A stretch of 64,000 bases of DNA from Bradyrhizobium zhengyangense (GCF_022012435.1 NZ_JAKLUA010000001.1:1-64000); one strand, 5' to 3'; counted from the first letter of the stretch, positions 40,516-51,303 are shown. The notes: generated by a model not told the origin, from the sequence alone. Translations and numbers: made by a program.

Positions 40516-40820
40516 CGATCGGGCTCGGACATTATCTGGCGGTCGGCGCGATCCTGTTCACGCTCGGCATCCTCGGTATCTTCCTGAACCGCAAGAACAT
40601 CATCGTCATCCTGATGTCGATCGAGCTGATCCTGCTCTCGGTCAACATCAACCTGGTGGCATTCTCGACCTTCCTCGGCGACATCGTCGGTCAGGTCTTC
40701 GCGCTGCTGGTCTTGACCGTTGCGGCCGCCGAAGCCGCGATCGGTCTTGCCATCCTGGTGGTCTATTTCCGCAACCGCGGCTCGATCGCGGTTGAGGACG
40801 TCAATCTGATGAAGGGCTGA
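40512..40820 (+). CDS. nuoK: NADH:quinone oxidoreductase subunit K (ND4L)
   Basis: 102 residues, three membrane helices. The conserved membrane Glu residues are in [18 protein letters not shown] and [16 protein letters not shown]. These take part in proton transfer next to NuoJ and NuoN. It overlaps nuoJ by 4 bases and precedes nuoL by 8. Confidence 0.95.
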   Translation: MTIGLGHYLAVGAILFTLGILGIFLNRKNIIVILMSIELILLSVNINLVAFSTFLGDIVGQVFALLVLTVAAAEAAIGLAILVVYFRNRGSIAVEDVNLMKG

Positions 40821-40828
40821 GCTCTCAA

Positions 40829-42910
40829 ATGGTCCAGGCAATTGTCTTTCTGCCGCTGCTGGGCGCCATTCTGGCCGGCCTGATCGCGCTCGTTGGCGCG
40901 CATGGCCGCAACCCCTCGGGCGACGAGGTCGAGCATCACGGCGATCACGGCCATGGCGATGCGCATGCCTCAGTCGCTCATGACGACCATGGTCACGACG
41001 ACCACGCCCATGACGACCACGGCCACGGTCCGGTTGAACCGGCAGCCGCCGGCTCGCGCGGTGCCGAGCTGATCACCACGGCGCTGCTGTTTGTCTCGGC
41101 GGCGCTGTCCTGGATGACGCTGGTGGATGTCGGCTTCAACGGCCACGACGTCAGGTATCAGCTGCTGCCCTGGATCTTCTCTGGCGACCTCGAGGTCTGG
41201 TGGAGCTTGCGCGTCGACACGCTCACCGCCGTGATGCTGGTGGTGGTGACGACCGTGTCCTCGCTCGTGCACCTCTATTCCATCGGCTACATGGACGAGG
41301 ATCCGAACCGACCGCGCTTCTTCGGATATCTCAGCCTGTTCACCTTCGCCATGCTGATGCTGGTGACGGCTGACAATTTGGTGCAGCTGTTCTTCGGCTG
41401 GGAAGGCGTGGGCCTGGCGAGCTATCTCCTGATCGGCTTCTGGTACCAGAAGCCGTCGGCGAACGCCGCCGCCATCAAGGCCTTCGTGGTCAACCGGGTC
41501 GGCGATTTCGGCTTCGCGCTCGGCATCTTCGCGATCTTCATGCTGACGAACTCGACCGATTTCGAGACCATCTTCCACGCCGCGCCCGGCCTGACCGGCA
41601 AGACCATCAACTTCCTCGGCTGGCATGCCGATGCGCTGACCCTCACTTGCCTCCTGTTGTTCATGGGCGCGATGGGCAAGTCGGCGCAGTTCCTGCTGCA
41701 CACCTGGCTGCCGGACGCGATGGAAGGCCCGACCCCGGTGTCGGCGCTGATCCATGCCGCGACCATGGTCACCGCCGGCGTGTTCATGGTGGCGCGCCTG
41801 TCGCCGCTGTTCGAGCTCGCTCCGAATGCCCAGGCCGTCGTGATGTTCTTCGGCGCCACCACCGCGTTCTTCGCGGCGACCATCGGTCTCGTCCAGAACG
41901 ACATCAAGCGCATCGTCGCCTACTCGACCTGTTCGCAGCTCGGCTACATGTTCGTGGCGATGGGGGCAGGGGCCTATTCGGTCGGCATGTTCCATTTGTT
42001 CACGCACGCCTTCTTCAAGGCGCTGCTGTTCCTAGGCTCCGGCTCGGTGATCTACGCGATGCACCACGAGCAGGACATCCGCAACATGGGCGGTCTCTGG
42101 AAGAAGATCCCGTACACGTTCGCGGTGATGACCGTCGGCACGCTGGCGCTGACCGGCTTCCCGCTGTTCGCCGGCTACTTCTCCAAGGACGCGATCATCG
42201 AGGCGGCCTATGCCTCGCATAACCCGTTCTCGACCTACGCCTACCTGCTGACGATCGTGGCCGCCGGCCTGACCTCGTTCTATTCCTGGCGTCTGGTGTT
42301 CAAGACCTTCTTCGGCGAACCCCACGACCAGGAGCATTACGAAGCCGCACATGAGAGCCCGATCTGGATGCTGATCCCGATCGGCGTGCTGGCGGTCGGT
42401 TCGGTCCTTGCCGGCTTCCCGTTCAAGGAACTGTTCACCGGACCGCACGGCGTGGAGGAATTCTTCCGCGAGTCCGTGAAGATGAACCCGCATATCCTCG
42501 AGGATATGGAGCACATGCCGCATCTCTTGGGCTGGCTGCCCTTCGTGATGATGGTGGGCGGCTTCCTGGTGTCCTATACGTTCTACATCCGCAAGCCCTA
42601 CCTGCCGGTCGAGCTCGCGAACACGCAGCCGATGCTCTACAAGTTCCTGCTCAACAAATGGTACTTCGATGAGCTCTACGACCTCATCTTCGTCCGTCCG
42701 GCGAAGTGGATCGGCTACCAGCTCTGGAAGAAGGGCGACGGGTTCATCATCGACGGCTTCGGCCCCGACGGCGTCTCGGCCCGTGTGCTGGATGTCACCC
42801 GCAACGTCGTGAAGATCCAGACCGGCTATCTCTATCACTACGCATTCGCCATGCTGATCGGCGCCGCTGGCCTGATCACCTGGTTCATGTTCGGCTTTGG
42901 AGGCCAGTAA
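40829..42910 (+). CDS. nuoL: NADH:quinone oxidoreductase subunit L (ND5), with His-rich insert
   Basis: 693 residues, ATG at 40829. Antiporter-like core with [20 protein letters not shown] (conserved Glu), [23 protein letters not shown] and the pumping Lys/His residues. The C-terminal lateral helix follows. Between helices 1 and 2 (residues ~30-70) is a His/Asp-rich insert ([20 protein letters not shown] and on). NuoL pumps protons at the far tip of the membrane arm. The insert is not needed for the core fold. Confidence 0.95.
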   Translation: MVQAIVFLPLLGAILAGLIALVGAHGRNPSGDEVEHHGDHGHGDAHASVAHDDHGHDDHAHDDHGHGPVEPAAAGSRGAELITTALLFVSAALSWMTLVDVGFNGHDVRYQLLPWIFSGDLEVWWSLRVDTLTAVMLVVVTTVSSLVHLYSIGYMDEDPNRPRFFGYLSLFTFAMLMLVTADNLVQLFFGWEGVGLASYLLIGFWYQKPSANAAAIKAFVVNRVGDFGFALGIFAIFMLTNSTDFETIFHAAPGLTGKTINFLGWHADALTLTCLLLFMGAMGKSAQFLLHTWLPDAMEGPTPVSALIHAATMVTAGVFMVARLSPLFELAPNAQAVVMFFGATTAFFAATIGLVQNDIKRIVAYSTCSQLGYMFVAMGAGAYSVGMFHLFTHAFFKALLFLGSGSVIYAMHHEQDIRNMGGLWKKIPYTFAVMTVGTLALTGFPLFAGYFSKDAIIEAAYASHNPFSTYAYLLTIVAAGLTSFYSWRLVFKTFFGEPHDQEHYEAAHESPIWMLIPIGVLAVGSVLAGFPFKELFTGPHGVEEFFRESVKMNPHILEDMEHMPHLLGWLPFVMMVGGFLVSYTFYIRKPYLPVELANTQPMLYKFLLNKWYFDELYDLIFVRPAKWIGYQLWKKGDGFIIDGFGPDGVSARVLDVTRNVVKIQTGYLYHYAFAMLIGAAGLITWFMFGFGGQ

Positions 42911-44419
42911 ATGACAACCTGGCCCATCCTTTCGGTCACGACGTTCCTGCCGCTGGTCGGCGCGCTGATCGTTTACCTGAGCCGCGGCGATGACGAGGCT
43001 AGCAGGCGCAATTCGCGCTGGATCGCACTGTGGACCACGATCATCACCTTTGCCGTGTCGGTGATCCTGGTGATGCGCTTCGACCCCTCGAATGCCGACT
43101 TCCAGTTCGTCGAGAAGTCGGCCTGGCTCGCCACCGGCATCACCTACCACATGGGCGTCGACGGCATCTCATTGCCGCTGGTGATCCTGACCACCGCGAT
43201 CATGCCGTTCTGCATCATCGCGAGCTGGAAGGCGATCACCAACCGCGTTCGCGAATACATGATGGCGTTTCTGATCCTGGAAACGCTGATGATCGGCACC
43301 TTCTCGGCGCTCGATCTCGTGCTGTTCTACCTGTTCTTCGAAGGCGGCCTGATCCCGATGTTCCTGATCATCGGCGTCTGGGGCGGTCCGCGCCGGGTCT
43401 ACGCGTCGTTCAAGTTTTTCCTCTACACGCTGCTCGGCTCGGTCTTGATGCTGCTCGCCATCATGGCGCTGTACTGGAACGGCGGCACCACCGACATCCC
43501 GACCCTGATGCACACGGCCGTGCCGCGGTCGTTGCAGACCTGGGCGTGGCTGGCCTTCTTCGCCTCCTTCGCGGTGAAGATGCCGATGTGGCCGGTGCAC
43601 ACCTGGCTTCCTGATGCGCACGTCGAGGCGCCGACCGCGGGCTCCGTGGTGCTCGCCGCGATCCTGCTGAAGATGGGCGGCTACGGCTTCCTGCGCTTCT
43701 CGCTGCCGATGTTCCCGCTGGCCTCGCACGACTTCGCGCCGCTGATCTTCACCATGTCCGCGATTGCCATCATCTACACCTCGCTGGTGGCCTTGATGCA
43801 GGAGGATATGAAGAAGCTGATCGCGTACTCGTCGGTTGCGCACATGGGCTTCGTCACCATGGGCATCTTCGCCGGCACCATGCAGGGTGTGGCCGGCGGC
43901 ATGTTCCAGATGATCTCGCACGGCATCGTCTCCGGCGCGCTGTTCCTTTGCGTCGGCGTCGTTTACGACCGCCTGCACACCCGCGAGATCGCGGCCTATG
44001 GCGGCCTCGTCAACCGGATGCCGCTCTACGCGCTGACCTTCATGATCTTCACCATGGCCAATGTCGGTCTGCCCGGCACATCAGGCTTCGTCGGCGAGTT
44101 CATGACATTGCTCGGCACCTTCAAGGTCTCGATCCCGACCGCGTTCTTCGCCACTTTCGGCGTGATCCTGTCGGCTGCTTACGCGCTGTGGCTTTACCGC
44201 AAGGTCGTGTTCGGGACGCTGGTCAAGCCGACGCTGATGAGCATGAAGGATCTCACCTTGCGGGAATGCGTGATTCTGTTCCCGATGATCGCGCTGACGA
44301 TCCTGTTCGGCGTCTATCCGAAACCGGTGCTCGACATGTCGGCCGCCTCGGTCCAGCAACTCGTCAATAATTACAACACCGCTGTGACGGCCGTGAAGGC
44401 CGCCGCACTGCTCCAGTGA
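42911..44419 (+). CDS. nuoM: NADH:quinone oxidoreductase subunit M (ND4)
   Basis: 502 residues, ATG directly after the nuoL stop (TAAATG). Fourteen membrane helices. Antiporter signatures [40 protein letters not shown] and [20 protein letters not shown], with conserved Glu and Lys. One of three proton-pumping antiporter-like subunits. Confidence 0.96.
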   Translation: MTTWPILSVTTFLPLVGALIVYLSRGDDEASRRNSRWIALWTTIITFAVSVILVMRFDPSNADFQFVEKSAWLATGITYHMGVDGISLPLVILTTAIMPFCIIASWKAITNRVREYMMAFLILETLMIGTFSALDLVLFYLFFEGGLIPMFLIIGVWGGPRRVYASFKFFLYTLLGSVLMLLAIMALYWNGGTTDIPTLMHTAVPRSLQTWAWLAFFASFAVKMPMWPVHTWLPDAHVEAPTAGSVVLAAILLKMGGYGFLRFSLPMFPLASHDFAPLIFTMSAIAIIYTSLVALMQEDMKKLIAYSSVAHMGFVTMGIFAGTMQGVAGGMFQMISHGIVSGALFLCVGVVYDRLHTREIAAYGGLVNRMPLYALTFMIFTMANVGLPGTSGFVGEFMTLLGTFKVSIPTAFFATFGVILSAAYALWLYRKVVFGTLVKPTLMSMKDLTLRECVILFPMIALTILFGVYPKPVLDMSAASVQQLVNNYNTAVTAVKAAALLQ

Positions 44420-44441
44420 TCGGGCAGGTCAGGATATCGCC

Positions 44442-45878
44442 ATGAGCATTACGACTGCAGGTTATCAACTGGCGCCGGTGCTGCCCGAGCTCGTGCTCGC
44501 GATCGGTGCCATGGCGCTTCTGATGCTCGGCGCTTATCGCGGGCAGGGGACCACAAGCACGGTCACGACGCTGGCGGTGCTGCTGCTGATCCTGGTCGGC
44601 GTGCTCGAATACATGCTGCCCGCAGGCAAGCAGGTCACCTTCGGCGGCAGCTTCATCGTCGACGACTTTGCCCGCTTCATGAAGATCCTGGCGCTGATCG
44701 GCTCGGCGGTGACGCTGATCCTGTCGACCGAGTTCCTGGCCGACGCGTCGCGCCGCATCTTCGAATACGCCATTCTGGTGCTGCTCTCGACGCTCGGCAT
44801 GATGGTGCTGATCTCGGCCGGCGATCTGATCACGCTCTATCTCGGCCTCGAACTAATGTCGCTCGCGCTCTATGTCGTGGCGGCATCGAACCGCGACAAC
44901 GCCAAGTCCACCGAAGCCGGCTTGAAGTATTTCGTGCTGGGCGCGCTGTCCTCGGGCATGCTGCTGTATGGCTCCTCGCTGGTTTACGGCTTCACCGGGA
45001 CCGTCAGCTTCACCGGCATCGCAACGGCCGCGACCGCCGCGAATGTCGGCCTGGTGTTCGGCCTGGTGTTCCTGCTCGCCGGCCTCTGCTTCAAGGTCTC
45101 GGCCGTGCCGTTCCACATGTGGACGCCTGACGTGTACGAGGGCGCGCCGACGCCGGTCACCGCCTTCTTCGCCTCGGCGCCGAAGGTCGCCGCGCTCGCG
45201 GTCTTCACGCGCGTCACGCTGACCGCATTCCCGGGCATCGTCTCGCAGTGGCAGCAGATCCTGGTGTTCGTGGCGATCGCCTCAATGGCGCTGGGCTCGT
45301 TCGCCGCGATCGGCCAGAGCAACATCAAGCGCCTGATGGCGTATTCCTCGATCGGCCATATGGGCTTCGCGCTGGTCGGCCTCGCCTCGGGCACGGTCGA
45401 GGGCGCGCAGGGCGTGCTGATGTACATCGTGATCTATGTCGCGATGACGCTCGGTTCGTTCTCGATTATCCTCGCCATGAAGCGCAACGGCCAGGCCGTT
45501 GAGCAGATCAGCGACTTCGCCGGTCTCTCCCGCACCAACCCGCTGCTCGCCTTCATGTTCGCGATGCTGCTGTTCTCGCTCGCAGGCATTCCGCCGCTCG
45601 CCGGCTTTTTCGCCAAATGGTACGTGTTCGTCGCCGCCATCAAGGCGAATTTGTTCACGCTCGCCGTGATCGGCGTGCTCTCCAGCGTCGTGGGCGCCTA
45701 CTACTATCTCACCATCGTCAAGACGATGTACTTTGATGAGCCGGCCGGCCAGGTCGATCCTGTCAGGTTCGAGGTGAAGTCGGTGCTGGCGGTCGCGGGC
45801 CTGTTCAACATCCTGTTCGCCCTGTTCGCGGGCCCGGTGGTGAGCGTCGCCTCCGCCGCAGCAAAATCGCTGTTCTAG
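44442..45878 (+). CDS. nuoN: NADH:quinone oxidoreductase subunit N (ND2)
   Basis: 478 residues, ATG at 44442. Membrane subunit with [40 protein letters not shown] and [20 protein letters not shown] motifs. It completes the fourteen nuo genes. The stop TAG (45876-45878) and the birA ATG (45880) are separated by one base, so birA is in the same transcription unit. Confidence 0.96.
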   Translation: MSITTAGYQLAPVLPELVLAIGAMALLMLGAYRGQGTTSTVTTLAVLLLILVGVLEYMLPAGKQVTFGGSFIVDDFARFMKILALIGSAVTLILSTEFLADASRRIFEYAILVLLSTLGMMVLISAGDLITLYLGLELMSLALYVVAASNRDNAKSTEAGLKYFVLGALSSGMLLYGSSLVYGFTGTVSFTGIATAATAANVGLVFGLVFLLAGLCFKVSAVPFHMWTPDVYEGAPTPVTAFFASAPKVAALAVFTRVTLTAFPGIVSQWQQILVFVAIASMALGSFAAIGQSNIKRLMAYSSIGHMGFALVGLASGTVEGAQGVLMYIVIYVAMTLGSFSIILAMKRNGQAVEQISDFAGLSRTNPLLAFMFAMLLFSLAGIPPLAGFFAKWYVFVAAIKANLFTLAVIGVLSSVVGAYYYLTIVKTMYFDEPAGQVDPVRFEVKSVLAVAGLFNILFALFAGPVVSVASAAAKSLF

Positions 45879-45879
45879 G

Positions 45880-46686
45880 ATGGGATTCGCGCTCGGTTCT
45901 CGCGCGTCAGCGGCAGGCTACAAGCTCGCCGCCCTTGAGCGGACCGGCTCGACCAATGCTGACGCCATCGAAGCGGCCCGCGCCGGCGAGCGCGGCCCGA
46001 TCTGGTTCGTCACATCAGAGCAGACGGCCGGTCGCGGCCGTCGCCAGCGCCCCTGGATCGCGCCCAAGGGCAATCTCGCCGCCAGCGTCCTCGAAGTCCT
46101 GGACGTCTCCCCAGCCGTTGGCGCCACGATCGGCTTCGCCGCCGGACTGGCCGAGGAGGCCGCCTTGGAGAAGGTCAGCCTCGAGGCTGCGCTACGGCTC
46201 GGCGAAGGCAGGCCCCGCTATACCTTGAAATGGCCGAACGACGTCCTCGCCAACGGCAAGAAGCTGGTCGGCATTGGCCTGGAGGCCGAAATCGTCAGCG
46301 ATCGCCTGGCCATCGTGGTCGGCATCGGCACCAACATCGTGGCGGCCCCCGAGGGCACGCCGACGCCGGCGGTGTCGCTCGCGGCCCTCGGCGTCCAGAT
46401 CAGCGCGGAGGAGCTGTTCTCGGCGCTCTCGGACGCCTGGGTCGAATTCCGTGGCATCTGGGACAATGGCCGAGGCTTTGCCGAGATCCGTAAGCTGTGG
46501 CTGGAGCGTGCCGCCCGCCTGGGCGAGCCGATCGCGATCCATACGGGAACCACGGTCTTGGAAGGCATCTTCGATACGATCGACGACACCGGCTGCCTGA
46601 TCGTCCGCACCGCGGAGGGCCGCCTTGTGCCCGTGGCGGCGGGCGAAGTGTTCTTCGGCCCGGCCCGTTCGGTGGGAGCTGCGTGA
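45880..46686 (+). CDS. birA: Biotin--[acetyl-CoA-carboxylase] ligase
   Basis: 268 residues. It has the biotin/ATP loop TAGRGRRQRPWIAP, ERTGSTNADAIE for substrate recognition, YTLKWPNDVLANGKKLVGIG and the C-terminal SH3-like domain (TTVLEGIFDTIDDTGCLIVR). It lacks an N-terminal HTH, so it is a ligase only and not a repressor. It attaches biotin to carboxylase carrier proteins. It is coupled to nuoN and its stop overlaps the RNase J start (TGATG). Confidence 0.93.
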   Translation: MGFALGSRASAAGYKLAALERTGSTNADAIEAARAGERGPIWFVTSEQTAGRGRRQRPWIAPKGNLAASVLEVLDVSPAVGATIGFAAGLAEEAALEKVSLEAALRLGEGRPRYTLKWPNDVLANGKKLVGIGLEAEIVSDRLAIVVGIGTNIVAAPEGTPTPAVSLAALGVQISAEELFSALSDAWVEFRGIWDNGRGFAEIRKLWLERAARLGEPIAIHTGTTVLEGIFDTIDDTGCLIVRTAEGRLVPVAAGEVFFGPARSVGAA

Positions 46687-48356
46687 TGGCAAGGCCTGAC
46701 GAACTGGTGTTTGCGCCGCTCGGCGGTGTCGGCGAGATCGGCATGAACCTGTCGGTCTACGGCCTCGGCAACCGCCACCAGCGGTCTTGGTTGGCGGTCG
46801 ATCTCGGCGTCTCCTTCGGCGACGAGGAGCATCTGCCCGGCATCGACCTGATCATGCCGGACATCTCCTTCCTAGAGAAGGAACGCAAGAACCTGATGGG
46901 CCTGGTGCTGACGCACGCCCATGAGGACCATTTCGGCGCCATCATCGACCTCTGGCCGAAGCTGAAATGTCCGATCTATGCGACGCAGTTCAGCGCGGCG
47001 CTGTTCGAGGCCAAATGCGCCGCCGAGCGCAACGCGCCCGTCATCCCCGTTACCGTGGTCCCGTCAGGCGGCCGCATCGACGTCGGCCCGTTCAACATCG
47101 AGTTCATTCCGGTTGCGCATTCGATTCCGGAAGCGCATGCGCTGGCGATCCACACCGATGCCGGAGTGGTGCTCCACACCGGCGACTGGAAGATCGACCC
47201 GACCCCGACGCTCGGACGTCCGACCGATGAGAAGCGGCTGCGTGAGCTCGGCGAGGAGGGCGTGCTCGCCTTGATCGGGGATTCCACCAATGCCGTGCGC
47301 GACGGCCGTTCACCGTCGGAAGCCGAGGTCGCGCGTACGATCATTGATCTCGTCAAGTCGGCCAAGGGCCGCGTCGCGGTCACGACCTTCGCTTCCAACG
47401 TCGCGCGCATCAAGGCGGTCGCCGATGCCGCGAAAGCCGCCGATCGCGAGGTCGTCGTGGTCGGCCGCGCCATGGAGCGCGTGGTGCAGGTGGCGCGCGA
47501 GACCGGCTATCTCGACGGCGTGCAGAACTTCCGCTCGCCCGAGGTTTACGGCCATCTGCCGCAGGACAAGGTGCTGGCGCTGTGCACCGGCAGCCAGGGC
47601 GAACCCCGCGCAGCGCTCGCCCGCATCGCCAATGACGACCACCCTGAGATCACGCTCAACCGCGGCGACAGCGTGATCTTCTCCTCGCGCACCATCCCGG
47701 GCAACGAGAAGGCGGTCGGCTCGATCATCAACAATCTGGTGCTGCAGGGCGTCGAGGTCCTCACCGACCGCGACCATCTGGTCCATGTCTCGGGCCATCC
47801 GCGCCGCGACGAGCTGCGCGACATGATCTCCTGGGTGAAGCCGCAGCTGCTGATCCCCGTCCACGGCGAAGCGCTGCATTTGAACGAGCACGCCAAGCTC
47901 GCGCGCGCCGCCGGCGTGCCGCGAGTCCTCGTCATTCGTAACGGCGACCTGGTCAAGCTCGGCCCCGGCGATCCCGGCGTGGTCGGCGAGGTGCCGTCGG
48001 GCCGGCTCTACAAGGACGGCTCCATCCTTGAGGATTCCAAGTCCCGTGCGGTGGTCGAGCGCCGCCGCATGGCGTTCTCCGGCTGCGCCTTCGTCGCCAT
48101 CGCCATGACCGCGCAGGGCGAGCTTGCCGACGAGCCCGAGGTCGATCTGGTCGGGATCCCCGACAAGAACCGGGCCGGCGAGCCGCTCGACGACATCGTC
48201 TTCGATGCCGTGATGTCCACGGTCGAGGGCCTGCCAAAGGCGCGCCGGCGGGATCCGGATGCGCTGGCGGAATCGGTGCGACGCGCCGTCCGGGCCGTCA
48301 TCAACGAACATTGGGGTAAAAAGCCCCCCTGTCTGGTCCACGTCCTGACAGTGTAG
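46686..48356 (+). CDS. rnj: Ribonuclease J
   Basis: 556 residues, ATG at 46686. β-CASP metallo-β-lactamase: LVLTHAHEDHFGAIIDLW (HxHxDH zinc motif), VVLHTGDWKIDPTPT, LIGDSTNAVRDGRSPSE, and LVHVSGHPRRDELRDMISWV (β-CASP His). A C-terminal domain follows. It is the 5'-3' exo/endoribonuclease that matures and degrades RNA in many alphaproteobacteria. Location after birA is conserved, as I recall. Confidence 0.93.
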   Translation: MARPDELVFAPLGGVGEIGMNLSVYGLGNRHQRSWLAVDLGVSFGDEEHLPGIDLIMPDISFLEKERKNLMGLVLTHAHEDHFGAIIDLWPKLKCPIYATQFSAALFEAKCAAERNAPVIPVTVVPSGGRIDVGPFNIEFIPVAHSIPEAHALAIHTDAGVVLHTGDWKIDPTPTLGRPTDEKRLRELGEEGVLALIGDSTNAVRDGRSPSEAEVARTIIDLVKSAKGRVAVTTFASNVARIKAVADAAKAADREVVVVGRAMERVVQVARETGYLDGVQNFRSPEVYGHLPQDKVLALCTGSQGEPRAALARIANDDHPEITLNRGDSVIFSSRTIPGNEKAVGSIINNLVLQGVEVLTDRDHLVHVSGHPRRDELRDMISWVKPQLLIPVHGEALHLNEHAKLARAAGVPRVLVIRNGDLVKLGPGDPGVVGEVPSGRLYKDGSILEDSKSRAVVERRRMAFSGCAFVAIAMTAQGELADEPEVDLVGIPDKNRAGEPLDDIVFDAVMSTVEGLPKARRRDPDALAESVRRAVRAVINEHWGKKPPCLVHVLTV

Positions 48357-48399
48357 GTTGGGCGTGGTCGTTTGGATCATGCCCTGAGGGAGAAGAGAC

Positions 48400-48804
48400 A
48401 TGCTGGGTCGCCTCAATCACGTCGCGATCGCGACCAAGGACGCCGTCAAGGCCGCCAGGATCTACGGCGCGGCGTTCGGCGCCCAGATCTCCGAGGCCGT
48501 GCCGCTGCCCGAGCATGGCGTCATCACCGTGTTCGCGACGCTGCCCAACACCAAGATCGAGTTCATCGAGCCGCTCGGTGAAGCCTCCCCGATCGCAAAA
48601 TTCGTCGAGCGCAATCCTGATGGCGGCATCCACCATGTTTGCTACGAGGTCGTCGACATCATCGCCTCGCGCGACACGCTGGTGAAGGAGGGCGCGCGGG
48701 TGCTCGGCGACGGCGTGCCGAAGATCGGCGCCCACGGCAAGCCGGTGCTGTTTCTGCATCCGAAGGATTTTTCCGGCGCGCTGGTCGAAATCGAGCAGGC
48801 GTAA
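48400..48804 (+). CDS. mce: Methylmalonyl-CoA epimerase
   Basis: 134 residues, ATG at 48400. Vicinal-oxygen-chelate fold with metal ligands in LNHVAIATKDAVKAARIY (His), GGIHHVCYEVVDI (His) and ALVEIEQA (Glu), and the HGKPVLFLHPKDFSGAL loop. It interconverts (R)- and (S)-methylmalonyl-CoA in propionate metabolism. Family length is 130-140. It follows the RNase J gene by 43 bases. Confidence 0.93.
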   Translation: MLGRLNHVAIATKDAVKAARIYGAAFGAQISEAVPLPEHGVITVFATLPNTKIEFIEPLGEASPIAKFVERNPDGGIHHVCYEVVDIIASRDTLVKEGARVLGDGVPKIGAHGKPVLFLHPKDFSGALVEIEQA

Positions 48805-48813
48805 GACCGGATC

Positions 48814-49089
48814 ATGGCCATCCAGATCTCAACCGCGCTCGCGATCTACTTCGTCATCTGGTGGATCTCCTTGTTTTTGACGCTGCCGTTCGGCGTTCGC
48901 AGCCAGCACGAGGACGGCGTCGGCGCACCCGGCACAGACCCCGGCGCGCCTGTGCTGACGGGCATGAAGCGTAAGCTGATCTGGACCACGATCATCTCGG
49001 CGATCATCTATGGCCTCGGCGTTGCCGCCTATCACGCCGGCTATCTCTCGCTCGAGCGTCTCTCGAGATTGATGGGCATGCCGTTTTAG
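48814..49089 (+). CDS. DUF1467 family membrane protein
   Basis: 91 residues. Two membrane helices, ISTALAIYFVIWWISLFLTL and LIWTTIISAIIYGLGVAAYH, with a conserved loop LPFGVRSQHEDG and PGAPVLTG. This pattern is DUF1467, common in alphaproteobacteria near the epimerase and RNase J genes. Function unknown. It starts 9 bases after the epimerase gene. Confidence 0.88.
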   Translation: MAIQISTALAIYFVIWWISLFLTLPFGVRSQHEDGVGAPGTDPGAPVLTGMKRKLIWTTIISAIIYGLGVAAYHAGYLSLERLSRLMGMPF

Positions 49090-49122
49090 CTTTTTCCGTT
49101 GCGTCTGGTTTTGGGGGAGCAA

Positions 49123-49470
49123 ATGACTTTTCAGAGGATCGTCGTCGCGCTTCTGGTGCTTGTGGTCGCCGGTCTCGGGGCGATCGGCTATTTCGAGTGG
49201 AAGATGGCTGTGCAGGTGCGAACGCTCAAGGCGTTCGTCGAGGGCTATGTCTTTAACGAAGCCGTGATGGCCTGCGAGCAGGCCAAGAGCTCGACGCCGT
49301 TCAAATGGAATGGCGGCAAAAGCACCTCGGTGATCGGCCTGAACTCGGTCAAGCTGGATAAATACACCGTTAGCGCCAGCTACACGCTGGTGGCGGACAG
49401 CGTTTATTGTGATTACGATCCCATCAAAAGAAAGGCCGAGATCGGCTCGAGCTTCCTGGAGCGGGAGTAA
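49123..49470 (+). CDS. Hypothetical membrane-anchored protein, 115 residues
   Basis: ATG at 49123 with GGGGGAG upstream. An N-terminal membrane helix (RIVVALLVLVVAGLGAIGYF) is followed by a periplasmic domain with two Cys (VMACEQAKSS, SVYCDYDPIK) that could form a disulfide, and a β-rich pattern (NSVKLDKYTVSASYTLVADS). Not recognised. It lies downstream of the DUF1467 gene on the same strand. Confidence 0.7.
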   Translation: MTFQRIVVALLVLVVAGLGAIGYFEWKMAVQVRTLKAFVEGYVFNEAVMACEQAKSSTPFKWNGGKSTSVIGLNSVKLDKYTVSASYTLVADSVYCDYDPIKRKAEIGSSFLERE

Positions 49471-49488
49471 CGATCCGGCGCCTACCAA

Positions 49489-49533
49489 GCATGATCCGGA
49501 AAAGTGTGAAGCGGTTTTCCGAGAAGATCATGC
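49489..49533. repeat. Dispersed palindromic repeat upstream of mtnK
   Basis: The element begins GCATGATCCGGAAAAGTG and ends GAGAAGATCATGC, an imperfect palindrome with AAGCGGTTTTCCG in the middle (CGGAAAA / TTTTCCG). I recognise this as a repeat that recurs between genes in Bradyrhizobium and other rhizobia (from memory). It would be translated if mtnK began at the ATG at 49491. Confidence 0.75.
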
Positions 49534-49556
49534 TCAAGCAATTGGACAGGATCGTC

Positions 49557-50846
49557 ATGACCGGGAGCCGGACGGGGGACTATCGGATCTTGCAGGAAGC
49601 GGCCTTGCGGGACTATCTCGCAGGCCTGCCTGACATCAAGAAGCTGCTCGGCGGCGAGCCGGCCGTCTGGTCCATTACCGAGGTCGGCGACGGCAATCTC
49701 AACCTCGTCTTCATCGTGAAGGGCGCGAGCGGCGGCATCGCCGTGAAGCAGGCGCTGCCTTACGTCCGCCTCGTCGGCGAGAGCTGGCCGCTGCCGCTGT
49801 CGCGGGCCCATTACGAATATCTCGCGCTGTCCCGGCAGGCCCGGCTGGCGCCCGGCCTCGTGCCGGCCCTGCTGCACCACAACGAGACGCTCGCGCTCAC
49901 CGTGATGGAGCTGCTCGAGCCCCACATCATCATGCGCAAAGGGCTGGTCGCGGGCACGCGCTATCCGCGCTTCGTCGACGACATCACGACGTTCATGGCG
50001 AGGACGCTGTTTTTCACCTCCGATCTCGCGCTCATCGCTGCCGAGAAGAAGGAAGCCATCGCGTCCTTTGCCGGCAACCATGCGCTCTGCAAGATCACCG
50101 AGGATCTGATCTTCACGGATCCCTACCGCATCGCCGAGCAGAACCGCTGGACCGCGCCTTATCTCGATGGCCTCGCCGCATCCTTGCGCGAGGACATGGA
50201 GCTGCATGTCGCGATCAGCAGGTTGAAGCTGAAATTCATGTCGAGCCCGGAAGCGCTGCTGCATGGCGATCTCCACACCGGCTCGATCATGGTGACGGCG
50301 TCGGAGACGCGGGTGATCGATCCGGAATTCGCCTTCTTCGGTCCGATGGGGTTCGATGTCGGCGCGGTGCTGGCCAATCTGCTGATGGCTTATTTCGCGT
50401 CCGCCGGCCACGAGCGCGCGGCGGGCGAGCGGCGCGAATTCGAGACTTGGATGCTGGAGACGGTCGAGCAGGTCTGGAGCGAGTTTGCGCGAAGATTCCT
50501 CGACCTCTGGCGATCGGAGGCGAGCGGCGATGCCTATCCCGTCTCGCTCTTTGCCGGCGAGAAGGGCGCGATGCGCCTCGAGGCCGAGCGGCAGGCCTAC
50601 ATGCAGCGTCTGTTTATCGACACCGTCGGTTTTGCCGCGGCCAAAACCATCCGTCGCATCTTCGGCCTTGCCCACAACATCGATTTCGAGCTGATCGAGG
50701 ATCCCAGAAAGCGGGCGATCAGCGAAGCCCGCGCCATCAGGCTGGCCCGCGGGATGATGGTGGAGGCGGCGGCATTTCGGACGATCGCCGACGTCACCGG
50801 AGCTGCGCGGAAATTGCGGGAGTGGCAGCCGGAATTGTCAGGTTAA
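49557..50846 (+). CDS. mtnK: S-methyl-5-thioribose kinase
   Basis: 429 residues from ATG 49557; the upstream in-frame ATG at 49491 lies inside a repeat element and is rejected. Kinase features are VGDGNLNLVFIVKGASGG (nucleotide loop), ALLHGDLHTGSIMV (catalytic loop HGD) and VIDPEFAFFGPMGFDVGAVL (DPE metal site). It phosphorylates methylthioribose in the methionine salvage pathway. The usual partner mtnA is not seen downstream in this window; a minus-strand gene follows instead. Confidence 0.9.
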   Translation: MTGSRTGDYRILQEAALRDYLAGLPDIKKLLGGEPAVWSITEVGDGNLNLVFIVKGASGGIAVKQALPYVRLVGESWPLPLSRAHYEYLALSRQARLAPGLVPALLHHNETLALTVMELLEPHIIMRKGLVAGTRYPRFVDDITTFMARTLFFTSDLALIAAEKKEAIASFAGNHALCKITEDLIFTDPYRIAEQNRWTAPYLDGLAASLREDMELHVAISRLKLKFMSSPEALLHGDLHTGSIMVTASETRVIDPEFAFFGPMGFDVGAVLANLLMAYFASAGHERAAGERREFETWMLETVEQVWSEFARRFLDLWRSEASGDAYPVSLFAGEKGAMRLEAERQAYMQRLFIDTVGFAAAKTIRRIFGLAHNIDFELIEDPRKRAISEARAIRLARGMMVEAAAFRTIADVTGAARKLREWQPELSG

Positions 50847-50883
50847 AGCCGTCGCAATGACGGGGCGAGACGGTCGCAGAACG

Positions 50884-51219
50884 CTAATAAAGATGCACTG
50901 GCAGCAAGACGCCGTGCGTCTCGACCAGCAGACCCCAGGTCTCGTTGGCCGCGACCTCAAACTCCCGGCTGCGCGCCGCACTGCCGTCCACCGCGTTGCA
51001 GATCAGACGCTCGCCGAGAAAATTGGGGGAGCAAGGACCCCAGACCGTCCACCAGATATCGGCAACTTCCCCGTTTGACCGCGAAATGTGGGACCAGCCG
51101 GCCTCGATGCCGTCAGCGGCTCCGTCCCTGTCAGGGGTCGGTGTGACGGGGATCGCCATCGCAGCGATCGCGGCGACCAGAATGCCGGCGAGCAGGACAG
51201 CTGGCGTTCGACGATTCAT
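50884..51219 (-). CDS. Hypothetical secreted or anchored protein, 111 residues
   Basis: ATG at 51219. The signal or anchor is MNRRTPAVLLAGILVAAIAA. The rest has paired Cys (GPCSPNF, RLICNAVDG), Trp-rich DIWWTVWGP, and ends LLPVHLY. Not recognised. It is convergent with mtnK. Confidence 0.6.
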   Translation of the reverse strand: MNRRTPAVLLAGILVAAIAAMAIPVTPTPDRDGAADGIEAGWSHISRSNGEVADIWWTVWGPCSPNFLGERLICNAVDGSAARSREFEVAANETWGLLVETHGVLLPVHLY

Positions 51220-51303
51220 TTTTTCCGCAATCCCTGGCGCTTAGACAACGATCGTCAGCTTGGTCGCGGCGATCCCGAAAAATGTTCACCGCCCTGGTTG
51301 CTC

